DNA of 64,000 nt. It comes from Adineta steineri. Taxonomy: Eukaryota > Rotifera > Eurotatoria > Adinetida > Adinetidae. Below the pieces are notes generated by a model. It saw nothing but the letters and a program-made list of their open reading frames with translations. It had not been told where the DNA came from and ran no database searches. Of the stretch, positions 22,736 to 34,567 are shown in pieces (the stretch's first letter is position 1; each line of letters starts with the position of its first letter). The position numbers and the translations under genes were made by a program. The stretch spans positions 1-64,000 of the forward strand of contig CAJNOI010000230.1 in NCBI GenBank assembly GCA_905250115.1. The letters are read 5' to 3'.

Positions 22736-22885
22736 TATTGTTGTTGTAGTTGATATTGTTGTTGAACTTGTTGTTGATATTGTTGTTGAACTTGTTGTTG
22801 ATATTGTTGTTGAACTTGTTGTTGATATTGTTGTTGAACTTGTTGTTGATATTGTTGTTGATGTTGTTGTTGATGTTGTCGTGGT
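22736..22885 (-). repeat. 24-bp minisatellite, GTTGTTGATATTGTTGTTGAACTT, possibly coding
   Basis: About five copies of a 24-base unit. On the minus strand it is open in two frames: Gln-rich (QQQYQQQV units, ending at a stop near 22736) or Asn/Ile-rich (NNNINNKF units). The minus-strand exon could be bounded by an acceptor (AATATAG near 22893) and a donor (GTAAGAAAA near 22724), which would keep the Asn-rich frame. This is a plausible low-complexity stalk between an anchor and the NHL domain, but unproved. Confidence 0.55.
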
Positions 22886-23499
22886 CGGTTCTATATTACA
22901 AAGGTAAGTTTAGAATGAGAGTAAGCGACTGGATACGAGTTTACTCCTAATTACTTACTTCTTCTTCTCTAACTATTATATCTGTTAGAAATGTGAGTGC
23001 ATTGTGATAGAAGAATAAATCTTTAGACAGCTACCATTGTAATTGTACTTCTACAGTCTTTACTTTAATTAAATCTCTAGCATAAGAATCCTGACAAATG
23101 GTTTTATGTTTCCTATAATTTTAGTGATGACAGTTTTAGAATTATCCAGATGAACTTCTATAACATTTGCATATTGTTGCTGTTCTTGAAATATTTCATT
23201 TTCATTCAAGTCCATACCTTGTTCAGAAACGAATGCTAACTTAAAGACCAAAACTCACAGCTCATGAATATCTGTTACAAAATCGAATGAACTCATCTTG
23301 AGGGCGGATGTAGATGTAGGTATCTCTTCCTTTAGCAAAACACTCACACTCTTTTATTACGAATTTGAAAAAATTCTTTGATATTCTCGCTTAGAAATAT
23401 AATATATAAGTTCTTATGATAAACAATAAAGTTCTACTACTGTCAGTTGAAATAATTCATCTTGTATTAATTTCAAAATAAATAATTGTTTCAGTTTGA

Positions 23500-23750
23500 C
23501 TACCTACCTGTTGTTACTTCCATTTCTTCTGTTATTGATGTTTTTTCACTGTTTGTTTTTTTTGTTTTGGCGGTAACAATTGGAACTGTTATAATTATAA
23601 CAAGTACAATAATAGTAAATATGATGCACATCACTTTTCTTTTTTTCAAATATTTACATCTAGAATAATAAATCTTTTTTATTGTTGTATACAATTTATA
23701 CGATACATACAATTTTTTTAGTTGAGTCGCATTCGACGTAACTGTTTCAG
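23500..23750 (-). CDS. Membrane-anchor exon(s), probably of the NHL gene
   Basis: Minus-strand frame with KKRKVMCIIFTIIVLVII followed by ITVPIVTAKTKK: a basic cluster, one hydrophobic segment of about 20 residues (near 23580-23645), then a Ser/Thr/Glu-rich stretch. The block is preceded by an acceptor at about 23752 and continues with SETVTSNATQLKK at its upstream end. Bdelloid NHL-repeat proteins often have this layout: short cytoplasmic tail, K/R-rich stop signal, one TM, Thr-rich stalk, then propeller. Linkage to the 20.3-21.2 kb exon, about 2.3 kb away, is inference. A further small frame with QQQQ at about 23830-23880 may be another exon. Confidence 0.45.
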
Positions 23751-23899
23751 ACTAAAATAATCAAAAAAGACAAATATTATATTTTATGCTTTTTCTTTTT
23801 CTCAATAAATTACATCATCATCAACTCCTACTCTGTTGTTGTTGTTCATTATTGATATCTTGTTGAAAGTTGAATACTTTTACAATCTAAAATTGACAA

Positions 23900-26643
23900 A
23901 AAGACTTTTTTCATTTATAGATTTCCAGTCATTAAGAATGTAATTACAAAGAAACTAAACTGTTTATTTGCATATTTTTTCTCAAAGAATCATTTGTGTT
24001 TCTCATTAATTGTTGAAATCTATATTTCAACTAATATCTAATATTCCTCACCAACTAATTTGGTGACATACAAAAAACAGACTTAGATATTGTTTTACTC
24101 ACTTAGAAGTTTTTCATTCCAATTTCAACTAGAAAATTGTTAAAATAATAAAAAAAATATTTATCATGCTCTCTCTCTTTCTTAAATAATCAGTTCTCTT
24201 TTGACGTATATCATCATGTTAATGCAAAACATCATATATCAATAAAAAACAATCTGCTAACTTCCTTTTTCCATGTTGATTTTCAAAACAAAAACAACTC
24301 TTGTCAGATAGAGTTGTTATCTTTCATAAATATGAAATTGTTTGAGACAACATTTCCTAAAAGAGAAAAAAACTGATGTTAAAATGTTCTACTATACAAA
24401 GAGACTCTTCTAAATAAATTGAGAATGAGACAATAATATTTATGGTAAGAAATGGGTTTTAGTTTGATTTTATCATATGCGATAATATTTCGTAGAATGG
24501 ATTAATGATTATAATATTCATTGATTTACTTGAAAATCGAAATAGAACATTCAAGAAAACAAAAACGATTAATATTTAATCTTTACTTAGTTATAGTCTA
24601 CTAGATATGACTAGTTAATAAAGAAATCTATAATCATGATTTTAATTACAATCACCGCTGTGCGAAATAGGTAGATTCTTCGAATAATTACATTAAAATG
24701 TGACTGTCAGTGATTGTGGATATTATATTTATCTTTCAGTACTCTCCACACACTATGAAAACCTATTCATGTTCTTTTAATCACTTTTCTCATTGAAGAA
24801 ACAGAATATGAGATTTGTTTCTTAATTTGTGATTGAACGTTTATATAGAGAGTGAATATAAAGGAAATAGCAGTTATATTAAGCGACAAGTCTTGTTCAA
24901 TATCATCAAATCTTGAAATCCACTGTTTTCTCTCTGAATAAATATTAAACTGATAATATGATAGATAAATATATTGTTCTTATCCTAATGTTAATTTATT
25001 TTCGTTCTCATCTCTTCTAATACATTATCAAAATATTTTATACTCATCTCAGTATATTACTAAAGTATTTTATCGATAATAATGTGATAACTAACAACTT
25101 AATTATAGCTTACCTCTACAGACTTTGAAATGAATGAATGAAAAATAATAAAATATTTTGTTCAAATATATTCTTTTCTCTCAGGAAACTTTGCATTTCC
25201 GTCAAAAAAAAATGCTGATTTTCAATGTTGTTCGTACAGAAATAATTCTATTAATTGTTGTTTGAGCTAGTTGACGTCACATTCTATCTCGTAGAGTTTA
25301 ATATTTACAATAGATATAACATTTTATTCAAAATTCATCTAAAAAAAAGAAAGTGATTTTACATAAAAACGATCATATACAATAATCATCAGAATCATTC
25401 ACTCATTATTATCTTTATTTTAAATAAAACAAATACATGAAAATAAAGTAAAAGATATGATTTGGGAATCCATTTCTTGATATTGAATAATTTAAAGAGT
25501 TGATAATTCTACTAAATATAATCACAAAACTATGAAATAAATAAAACTGACAAGAATTTCATTTAATTTCTAATGATTAATATTGTTGAGAAAATGATCC
25601 GTTTTCATTTGCTATTAATATTTGTGTTCTACTGAATGAAATAAAAACAAGTTGTTTCTTTTCGGTTACATTCTCCAATAATTAATTTAAATGATAAAAG
25701 AAAATACTTTTATGTATTACTGAAAATTGAACATTAGAAAAACAAAAATCTTTTTTTTTAAATATTTGTAATAAAAACAATGAATCTATTTCCTTTTTCA
25801 AAACTGATATGAAATGTCAGGTTGTTTTTTTGTTGTAAATATAAAAAGTGTTCATGATATTGAAATTTTGTAGGAAGGATGTGAAAACAAAGTGTTTCAA
25901 ACAAAATGAATGTTATTCTTGTTAAGCATACATAGACAGTCATGCCTTTATGAAGGAAATACAACGCTTCCTCAACAATAACATAGAACATCTTTTGAGA
26001 ACAAAATGTTTTTTTTTAATTTTGTATTCAGTTGGAAGAAAAAATATGTCAACATTGTCTGTTATGAGAAATGTATTCCACAATTAATTTTATTCTTTTG
26101 TTTTGCACATTAAATTAATTATAAGAAAAGTTTAGTTGTTTATTTTCTGAATGTATCTACATCAAATACTATTTAACGATATGAATATCGTCGAACACAT
26201 GAAGTTTATGAGAAATAAATATATAAACAAAAGAATTATAATTGCATAGAATAATGTTACATGCACATTCAACAAAATCATCATTTTATTATCTTTTGAA
26301 ATTGTTCATCATAATGAATAATTATGATTAAATTAACAGAGTTGCAAGTGAAAATAACGGGTGTCCTGGAATAAATGACTCAGGGTGTGAAATGAGTAGA
26401 TAGTTACTCACATCCACACTCACACCCTGTTTTTTATTATGTGAAAAACTGTGATCCTAATAGTACATCTGAGTAAAAAAAGAAATAATAAGAGAATCAA
26501 GTGACTAAAGTCAAGATGAACAAGAACGCATCTATTAGTATAAAAAACATGTTTAAAAATGAGAAGAAAAAAGAGAATTAGGAGATTATATTCGTTTTTC
26601 GGTTATTTTATTAAAAAGTTAATAAGTGTACAACATTAAATTA
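23900..26643. other. Intergenic, nothing recognised
   Basis: About 2.7 kb of AT-rich DNA. A small hairpin, CAGGGTGTGA at 26381-26390 and TCACACCCTG at 26420-26429, is the only clear structure. Confidence 0.55.
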
Positions 26644-27003
26644 TTAGTTCTTTATATATGGGTATCCATTATTATTGATGACTTTTAAAAAAATAACGAG
26701 CCATACGATGAAACCAATCCAGCTAGCTATACCACATAATGTAATTATAATATTGAATACTAATGCTAGAGTACTCATTGTTCGAGCTGTGCTAATATCA
26801 TTCGATCTTTTGTTACTTCGACAGACAATTGAAAATATCAGAGGAAGAATACCACCCAAGCCCCAACCAATAAATAAATTGATTATAGACCATGGTAACC
26901 AATCACGAATTGTATAAATTTCTGGTGTTGGCATGAGTAGATTGACAGGTGGTGAATAGACTGGTGGAGATACAGTTTGAGGATATGTAGCCGTATAAGA
27001 CAT
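26644..27003 (-). CDS. Dispanin / CD225-domain membrane protein
   Basis: Intronless 119-residue protein. A Pro/Tyr-rich N-terminus (YPQTVSPPVYSPPV) is followed by IRDWLPWSIINLFIG, which matches the CD225 (interferon-induced transmembrane/dispanin) signature of a re-entrant first membrane helix. Then come GGILPLIFSIVCRSNKR and RTMSTLALVFNIIITLCGI, the conserved intracellular loop and second TM helix, and a third hydrophobic segment near the C-terminus. Family members sit in endosomal or plasma membranes and affect membrane fusion and trafficking. Which dispanin subgroup it belongs to cannot be told. Confidence 0.72.
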   Translation of the reverse strand: MSYTATYPQTVSPPVYSPPVNLLMPTPEIYTIRDWLPWSIINLFIGWGLGGILPLIFSIVCRSNKRSNDISTARTMSTLALVFNIIITLCGIASWIGFIVWLVIFLKVINNNGYPYIKN

Positions 27004-27649
27004 TTCGTGTGTATATCTGTTGAAAAGAAACTTTTGCTAGTTTAGATGAAACATTATATTATACCTGTATATATATATAGACAAAAACTGTTTTGTCGCT
27101 TACTCATATTCATCGACGTCAATCAATATTTAGTTTTAAACTCTATAATTATTAAAGATGAAGGCGAGTAATCACATTCCCACCTGTATTTGATAGTAGC
27201 AGATTATCATGACGTAGGAGAAAGTTTTTGTGACAGATAAACAGAACGAAAAGAAAGATAAAAGAATTGATAATATCATAAAATGAGTAATCTGTTATAA
27301 AATACCAATAGTGACATATAGTAAAAAACATGACAACCGTGTATTTCTTAATACCATATGAAAATTTTGAAAAAAAACTTGACATTATGACCTATCAGTA
27401 TTTCAAGACTACATTTATATATGTATTTTTTCCTTCAATACATAACAATCGTATTTTAATAAACAGATATATTCGAAAATAAGATTAATCAAGCAATAAA
27501 CTATATGATACAATAAGACATCACTCTAGAAACATACCAGTTGTTTGAAACTCCGAGTCTTTACTTATTACAATTGTAATTTTCATTAAGTTTTAATACA
27601 TAAAGACGAACAAAGATCGATGAAAAGTTAATTTACAATTGATCGTATT

Positions 27650-28660
27650 ATTTTTTAGTCTCATCAGTAGTCACTTATATCAATGAAAAAGAATTTTTTG
27701 AAATAGAGACTTGATAATAGACAAATACATTCAATTATTGAAAAAGCTTTAAATAAGATAAATACGTAGTTAAATCAAAAATATTAGTTTTGTATGATCA
27801 GTAATAAACTTAATATTTTATATGATTTTTCATTGGTTATATCTTCACTAAAATAGCAATAATATCAGCAAAGAATCTTATATTATTAGTAACACATTTC
27901 ATACTATCCAATATCAAAGAAAACAATAAAGCTTAATAAACTGATTATAATAAAATGAAATTTGATTCATAAATAACACTCGAAGAACTATTAAAAACAA
28001 TTATTCATCATATAGAACTGTAGAAGAAACTTGAGAAAGAATAAAATATGCATTGACATAAAATAAATACACCTTGTAATTGTTGGTGAAGTACTTGGGA
28101 AAGGATGTACTTTAATTATAACACAAAATCTTCTTCTTCATATCTATATTTACACTTTCAAGATATTCTTGTTTTCTTGTATTGACACTCTTTAATAAAC
28201 TAGTCGATAAATACAAATATATCGCATTAAGTAGTCCGACAATACATATTAATAATACAAAGATTAATGACAAAGTACTTTATTTTGCTACCTTCGAACA
28301 CCTTCTTATCTGTCGCAATTGTATGGCAACCATTCACTTTTATCCTTGAAGATTGTAAACACTTCTACTCTAATTAATATACAAATTACAAAGAAGAATT
28401 CAGTCATGAGCTCTGTCCTACGTGATAAACTATCTGATCAGTTTATTTTTGAGATTGTTATATCTACAATAAAAATACATTGCGCAACACTTTTTCAATA
28501 TTTCTGTGACTCATACATGAAAAAGTGACCTCATAAAATAAGACACTAAAAAACTAAGAAAAAAAAATATATTTCTTTTTTTTGTTATATTCCTCGCGCA
28601 TTTCTTCAGTAAAATGTATGTCGTGTGCCTAACAATGAATTTTTCTTCTAAAAACAAAAT
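27650..28660. repeat. Direct duplication, copy A (partner 29870-30645)
   Basis: The best-matching stretch is 28312-28575 against 30186-30490, including ATGGCAACCATTCACTTTTA and CATTGCGCAACACTTTTTCA in both. Weaker matching extends upstream (AAAGAATTTTTT...ACTTGATAAT in both). Copy A lacks about 110 bases present in copy B, between the common A/T-rich ATATATTTC run and the middle of the last Ran exon. Confidence 0.8.
28595..28642 (-). pseudogene. Relic of the last Ran exon
   Basis: On the minus strand this reads as a mutated acceptor and the start of the Ran terminal exon (the [10 protein letters not shown] region, with ACATTTTACTGAAGAAATG preserved), then runs into unrelated DNA. The rest of the gene is absent, so it is a truncated by-product of the segmental duplication. 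Confidence 0.7.
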
Positions 28661-28982
28661 ATACTTTCGGTACTACTTTTGGATAACCCTAGATATATAA
28701 ACGTTATTGAATAAGTCAATAAATAGTGTGAAAAAATTACTCCGCTGTTTAATACATGAGCCAAGTGTAAGATTCGTCCTTTATGCTTTTAATATGGGTC
28801 TATTGACTTAATGTCTTGCGAAAGAATATTTTCTATTTTCAACATACAAGAAAATTGACTTGTATGCAAAAAACTCAGAATGATGAAATTTGTCTGCAAC
28901 GATATGTGTCTTGCGCAATAATTTTACTATTTAAATAGATCCGAAAGATGTAAATTATTATTCTATATTCAAACAATACATT

Positions 28983-29398
28983 ATGAGATACAGTGCAGCT
29001 TATTTACTTGCTGTTCTTGGTGGTAATCCATCGCCAAGTGTTGCTGATATTACCAATATTTTAGGTAGTGTTGGAATTGAATGTGATGAAAAACGCGCTC
29101 AAGAAGTTATCGATGCTTGTAAAGGTAGAAGCGTTGATGATATTATTGCAAGTGGTATGAAAAAAATTGATGATATTTCAATGATCGACACACAAACTAC
29201 AGCTACTATCGATAATGAATCATTGACAACAACATCAACAGCTCCAATACCTATTGCTAAAAATTCCACTCCACTTGATTCTCCACTAGAAGGAAGTCCA
29301 GAAGATAACGAATTTGTAAGTTCAGATTTTATTGTATACTTTTTCTTTTCATTACTATATTTCTTGTTTATATTTAATAGATTGGCTTATTTGATTAA
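28983..29398 (+). CDS. RPLP2: 60S acidic ribosomal protein P2, divergent hinge
   Basis: Exons 28983-29315 and 29381-29398 encode 116 residues (human P2 is 115). MRYSAAYLLAVLGGN..PS, the DITNILGSVGIECDE helix and DDIIASGMKKI match the P2 dimerisation domain of the ribosomal stalk. The second exon encodes only IGLFD, restoring the conserved stalk C-terminus GLFD that contacts elongation factors. The 65-bp intron is GT-AG. The hinge is unusual: instead of an Ala-rich run and a KKEE-rich acidic tail it is Thr/Ser/Pro-rich (TTTSTAPIPIAK, SPLEGSPEDNEF). It may be a specialised paralogue. Confidence 0.9.
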
Positions 29399-30534
29399 TA
29401 CAAGAACGTTCAATCTTATCGAAAATACAAAACATATAAATATTGTATTTTATTTTCAATTAATTCTATATCAATAAATAAGATGTGTTACAATCATGTC
29501 TACTTACACCTATTTGTTCATTTTTTTATTACGTATAACAACTATAACTAACAATATATCATAAAATGAATTATACTTCTCAGTTATTTATTTTAAATCG
29601 CTTAATAATATTCTATATAGATAGCTATTTCATTTTTTATCATGAGGGTGCGGATGTATTAAAACTATAAACATAAACTCACTCATAGTTTCTAGCATTC
29701 ATTTCCTTTTACAATAGATCACTTATATTTAAACAATAGTCTAAAAAAATTTCTCTTTGCCGTTTCAATTCAGATATAACCAAAGCAGAAAAATTATCTC
29801 TTGTTTTATCTATATTTTATATTAGTTATTCTTTAAATGCTTTCAAAATGATCATTTTATACTAGACTAAACTTGTTCAAGTGTTACATATATTAATGGG
29901 AAAGAATTTTTTCAAATAAAAACTTGATAATACAAATACCTTCAGTTATGTATTATCAATCTATATAATTTATAGTGAATACACGTGATAGTATACAATG
30001 TGATTCATCTCATTAGGGTTTAATATATTACAAGAGATTAGATATTTTATCACTAAATTAATGTAACATCGTGACAACACAAATTAATAATGCAAAAATT
30101 GATCAAAAAGTATTTTATTTTGCTAGCTAAGAGTTTGTCAACAGAAAAAAAACATCTCCCTTAGATAAAAACAACTTCTTATCTATTTCAATTATATGGC
30201 AACCATTCACTTTTATCCTTAACGATTGTAAACACTTCTATTCTAATTAATATACAAACTGATCTCTATTTCAAACTCTTTTACAAAGAAGAATTCAGTC
30301 ATGAGTCCTATCCTACGTGAGAAACTATCTGATCAGTTTATTCTTAAGATTGTTATATCTACCATAAAAATACATTGCGCAACACTTTTTCAATATTTTC
30401 GTGACTCATACATGAAAAAGTGGCCCCATAAAATAAAATAAAAATAAAACGCTAAAAAACTAGGAAAAAAAATATATTTCTTTTTTTTATTAAAAAAAAT
30501 TCTTGATTTGTTGTACATGTGAATCTAGTCAGTA
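29399..30534. other. Intergenic, contains duplication copy B
   Basis: Between the RPLP2 and Ran stops (convergent). 29870-30534 is the Ran-proximal copy of the duplicated flank. No other feature seen. Confidence 0.6.
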
Positions 30535-30645
30535 TTATAAGTCATCGTCGTCGTCTGGTAGTGGTGCAGTAGCTATAGTTTCAAGTTCTTTTTCATATGC
30601 CAAAAGCATTTCTTTAGTAAAATGAATGTCAGGTGGCTAAAAATG
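29870..30645. repeat. Direct duplication, copy B (3' end of Ran)
   Basis: Partner of 27650-28660. It includes the complete last exon and 3' UTR of Ran, so it is the original copy and the upstream one is derived. Confidence 0.75.
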
Positions 30646-31367
30646 AATTAACTTTGCTTAAAAAACATTTTCTATATATGACAAAAAGAAAACTTACTGC
30701 TATTGTTGGCATACAAACAAATTGAAGATTTTCTTGTCCACTTAATTTTTTTGCTAACCAAAGAAATGGTTTTTCAAAATTATAATTTGATCGAGCACTA
30801 ATATCATAATATTGCATATTAGTTTTTCGATGAAATGTTATTGATTTAGCTTTCAGTTTTCGATCTTTAACATCGATCTTATTTCCACATAAAACAATTG
30901 GAATATTTTCACAAACACGAACTAAATCTTTATGCCAATTAGGAACATTTCGATAAGTTATACGTGATGTAAGATCAAACATAATAATACCACAATGTCC
31001 ACCAATATAATATCCATCACGTAAGCCTATTATAAATATATAAAAAAAACAACTGATTATTGTGTCTACTTAATATGTGAATAACATACCACCGAATTTT
31101 TCTTGACCTGCTGTATCCCATACACTAAATATAATTTCTCCATAGTTGGTAGAGAAATTTAATGGATGAACATTAACACCAACAGTAGCTTCATATTTCT
31201 TTTCAAATTCACCTGTTAAATGTCGTTTAACAAATGTTGTTTTACCTTAAAATAACAGATATGAATTATGAGGTTTAGATATAAGAATAATAAAAAAACA
31301 TACCAACACCACCATCACCCACTAAAACTAGTTTAAATTCTGGTATATTTCGTTGATTTGTTGCCAT
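30535..31367 (-). CDS. RAN: GTP-binding nuclear protein Ran
   Basis: Small GTPase that drives nuclear import and export and spindle assembly. Exon 1 from ATG at 31367 encodes [20 protein letters not shown] and the P-loop GDGGVGKTT is completed across the first intron. Later exons give the switch [12 protein letters not shown], switch [20 protein letters not shown], the NKID motif ([12 protein letters not shown]), the [17 protein letters not shown] block with the SAK-like G5 loop, and the acidic C-terminal tail PLPDDDDDL. Four exons are separated by short GT-AG introns. Length is about 215 residues, as in other animals. The tail exon has a truncated copy upstream. Confidence 0.96.
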
Positions 31368-31779
31368 TGTTGTTTTTTGAAATAACAAATAGAAGTAAAT
31401 ATGAGATAAAAATATATGTAAGCACGCATATTTATACGCTTGAATAAGTTACGCAATACCACAGACGAATGACTCATGTGACGTGACTCATGTCTCAACG
31501 CATGACGCAATGAAAGTTATTCGAGTTTATCTTGCTGATGTTTGCTTTTGCATCTGTGCTGTCCTCTGAATAGTTGTGTTGGAGGCAGAATTTAATTCTG
31601 AATCAAATGGTGCACTTGCTGGATTCGGATAAAAATACTAGATGAAATGGTAACCTACCAAGTAATCTTCGATGATGGTGAGAGTTGTTGGAGTAACAGA
31701 ACACTCACATTCACACTCTGACATATAATATTTCTTTACAAATCTTTTTTTAATAATTATTTTATCTCTATATTTATTT
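31368..31779. other. Intergenic, nothing recognised
   Basis: Ran promoter side and 3' flank of the GH99-like gene. Contains repeated CATGTGACGTGACTCATGT-like palindromic bases near 31470-31490, probably part of the Ran upstream region. Confidence 0.45.
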
Positions 31780-33115
31780 TTAGCAATGCATCGGAAGAAC
31801 TTTTGATAAAGCATCAACATAAAGGGTTCCATTTCCCAACGAAGGAATAAGTGAACCACTAGTTTCACTGCATTCATTCCATGCATAGATGATAATTGTT
31901 TGTGCTTCAGCTGTTTGATTATAGGTACATGTAAAATTAATTCCATTTCGAATTAATGTTTGCAATTCTTCGACGGTTGGTTGGAAATAATGCTGCGGTC
32001 CCTCATCAACCCATGGAACAGGATTTTCAGCACGTGGTCGTGGATCCCAACCCGTAGGAACTATGGGCACCATTTTAGTTCCAATCTGATGAGCAGATTG
32101 CCACCATCTATAATACATAGAATTAATTTATAGGTTCTTTTTATGAGAAAAAAATTATTTACTGTTGAGCTGAATGAAGTAGTTCAACAAATGGAGTTCC
32201 CTATAGGTTATTCATTACAGTAAATTAGTCAAAATAAATAGGGAAAAGTTTGTTTTACTTCATTTGTTCCTCCAGGTAATGCATACGTGGAAATTGCATC
32301 GAATTCAAGCATCGAAGCATGTGATTGAACGGTTGCAACATCAAAATCCATAAGTACCATATATGGATTTTGTAATCCTATCGTAAAAGGAACAAGATTA
32401 TATTGATATTCATATGTAAAAAAATTTATTATTCACCTTGACTTATAGCTAGTTGTCGAAATTTCTGAAATACTTGTCCACTTCCAGACCATCCACCACC
32501 ACAAATATCAGCTTCAGCATTATCAAATTGAAATAAATACAATAGTGGACGACCTCCTAATACCGTTTGAAATTGAGGTTGTTTCATAAGATCAATATAT
32601 TGCTGTTGAAAGGTTACATCACATGGTGAAGAACCTAATAGAATGAGAGTAAAATTCACCAAAGATTTATATGGACTTGAAAGATATAAATCTAATCCAT
32701 AAGCAGGATTTCTTGGGCAATATTGATTTGATGTTTGTTTATAATATTGAGTACAATATGTATTATTAGTTGTACAATTTGATCCAAACGTACAATAAGT
32801 ATCGAATGCCCAATAGTCTATACCTGCATGTTTAGCATAGAGAACTTCTTGATCCATTACATTTTGTATATCTCCATTGAAAGATATATTTGTCGGTGAA
32901 TGAACTGATCCATAAAATGGTATACGAAAATGAAATTCTTCAGGAGTTAAAGCACGATGTAAATAATAAGAAATAGGATCGTATTGATTATTAAATAAAT
33001 TCCAAGCATCCCAACGAATAACTCCAACTGTTGGTCGATGTTCTACATTAATTCCACTTAAAACTGGTACTGATATAAGTAAAATGATACAAATAAATAC
33101 ACTCGGTAATGACAT
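31780..33115 (-). CDS. Secreted GH99/WbsX-like protein
   Basis: A signal peptide (MSLPSVFICIILLISVPVLSG) is followed by VGVIRWDAWN, FHFRIPFYG, DQEVLYAKHAGIDYWAFDTY, GGRPLLYLFQFDNAE, NPYMVLMDFD, IGTKMVPIVPTGWDPRPRAENPVPW and IIIYAWNECSE...LIPSLGNG. These blocks resemble bacterial GH99-like/WbsX proteins (TIM-barrel, acting on or near mannose-type polysaccharides), including the W-x-E/A-WNE end. About four exons (33115-32435, 32370-32270, 32210-32165, 32107-31780, approximate) with short introns show it is a working eukaryotic gene. The closest relatives I can recall are bacterial, so horizontal transfer is likely. Six Cys clustered near residues 110-140 suggest a disulphide-stabilised secreted form. 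Exact activity unknown. Confidence 0.75.
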
Positions 33116-33465
33116 CTTATTCTTTTATTTTTATTTTCTAACTTGAAAAAACACATACTTATATTCTTATCTATTGTTTATCGAGACAAAGTAAACTTGT
33201 TCTAGCACTTACTCCTATAAAGTTGTTTTTAAAATAAGCTTCAATAGGATCGTATAAAACATCAATGGTTTCAGTCATTCAACAGATAATATAATAAAAT
33301 ATCCAATAAAGCCCTAATTTACATAAAGTTACTACTTTTAAAAAAATATGATATACTTTTACGTTGGTGTAAAAACAAAAATGAATCATCGTTGTTGTTG
33401 TTTCATAAAAATGATGAAATTACATATATGCACATGTCTTATTTGACCATATTTTACAAGACGGT
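33116..33465. other. Short intergenic between divergent genes
   Basis: About 350 bp shared upstream region of the GH99-like gene (-) and the ART gene (+). No motif recognised. Confidence 0.5.
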
Positions 33466-34158
33466 ATGATGAATTGTATTGTGAATGCTCGAACAAATCG
33501 TTATTTACCAAAACAAATTTCTTCATCGACTGAAAATTATGAAACCGAACATTTTCATTATGATCATTTAACAAATTCAATTGATTGTAAACTTTTAATA
33601 AAAAATCCTTTTCAATCGTACTTTCAACAAGTTTATCCAACGATAATTAATGAACATGAATTAACAAATGATATGTTAGATGTTATTAAATCGTATACAG
33701 ATAGTCTTTCTAATGAATGTTATATGAAAACAAATTTAAATTTACTTAGTGCAAATGTTAATGATATTGATTGGATATATGTTAATAAACTTCGTTCATT
33801 AATTCGTGGATTAAATCAATCTAATATTAAACATGTTTATTATCGTGGTTTAACTTTAAGTGAAAAAGAAATTGAATATTATATGCAACGAAAAAATGAT
33901 TATTATTATACAAATTCATTTTTATCATTTACAATTGATCGTTTATTAATATATGGAGGTAATGCAATAATTATATTAAAAACAGATAATTCAAGTGAAT
34001 TAGCAAAGAAAAATCTCGCTAATATATGGAAATGGAGTACATTAAGTGAAGAAAAAGAAGCTCTTTTAGTTGTTGGAACAAAATTAAAAATTTTGAGTGT
34101 ACATTACTTTGGTTATAAATGGGAAATTGAAGTTGAACTAGCTGATGATAATGAATAA
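33466..34158 (+). CDS. Single-domain ADP-ribosyltransferase-like protein
   Basis: Intronless, 230 residues from the ATG at 33466; a second ATG follows at once. It has the three hallmarks of arginine-type ADP-ribosyltransferases: VYYRGLTLS (R near 127), YTNSFLSFTIDR (S-x-x-S near 150) and SEEKEALLVVGTKLKIL, which contains E-x-x-E/EKE near 194-197. Spacing between blocks fits the fold. Unlike the 16961 protein, the acidic motif is intact, so catalysis is plausible. No signal peptide or TPR is seen. Bdelloids have many such proteins of unknown role; an effect on protein or nucleotide targets is inference. Confidence 0.7.
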   Translation: MMNCIVNARTNRYLPKQISSSTENYETEHFHYDHLTNSIDCKLLIKNPFQSYFQQVYPTIINEHELTNDMLDVIKSYTDSLSNECYMKTNLNLLSANVNDIDWIYVNKLRSLIRGLNQSNIKHVYYRGLTLSEKEIEYYMQRKNDYYYTNSFLSFTIDRLLIYGGNAIIILKTDNSSELAKKNLANIWKWSTLSEEKEALLVVGTKLKILSVHYFGYKWEIEVELADDNE

Positions 34159-34567
34159 CATAAAAAATTTTTTTCTCAAATATATTTTATAACATTTACC
34201 GATATTGAAGATTAGTCAAATATGAGAAATTTTGAATTCAGCTTTAAATTCATTGAAAACAACTATTATAGACTAATGGAAATTCGTTATACAATAGTAT
34301 TTGATTATATAATGTTAGCATATGTTTTTCAATTATGGCTATGAGAATTTGTCACTGAAAAGTCTGATTTTGATCATAGATCATAGTAGTAGAACGTGTA
34401 GTAGGTGAATTATTTATTGATTAATGCATTAAAAATAAGTTAGATACGGCATATATATATATTTATAGAAACTAATGTACATTGTTATTGGAAATTATTA
34501 AAAGAACATAAAATTTCGATATTTTTTTTTACATATTAAGTTCAAGTAAATAAGTTTATCTAATATT
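34159..34567. other. Short intergenic, nothing recognised
   Basis: AT-rich 3' flanks of two convergent genes. Confidence 0.5.

Larger units (their letters stand above)
27004..28982. other. Intergenic with duplicated Ran 3' flank
   Basis: The 27650-28660 part is a degenerate copy of the 3' flank of Ran (29870-30645), including a relic of the last Ran exon at 28595-28642. The remaining DNA shows nothing gene-like. The promoter of RPLP2 must lie in the last few hundred bases. Confidence 0.6.

Noticed and set aside
22750..22950. Leu-rich + strand frame
   Set aside because: Translation of the 24-bp minisatellite on the wrong strand; pure L/I/N pattern.
23069..23251. 60-codon - strand frame with EQQQYANVIEVHLDN
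   Set aside because: Could be an exon of the NHL gene, but no convincing splice pair or homology; not listed as a gene.
31440..31500. Palindromic TGACTCATGTGACGTGACTCATG considered as an AP-1/CRE-type element
   Set aside because: Only suggestive; may be part of the Ran promoter, but no second example or comparison supports it.
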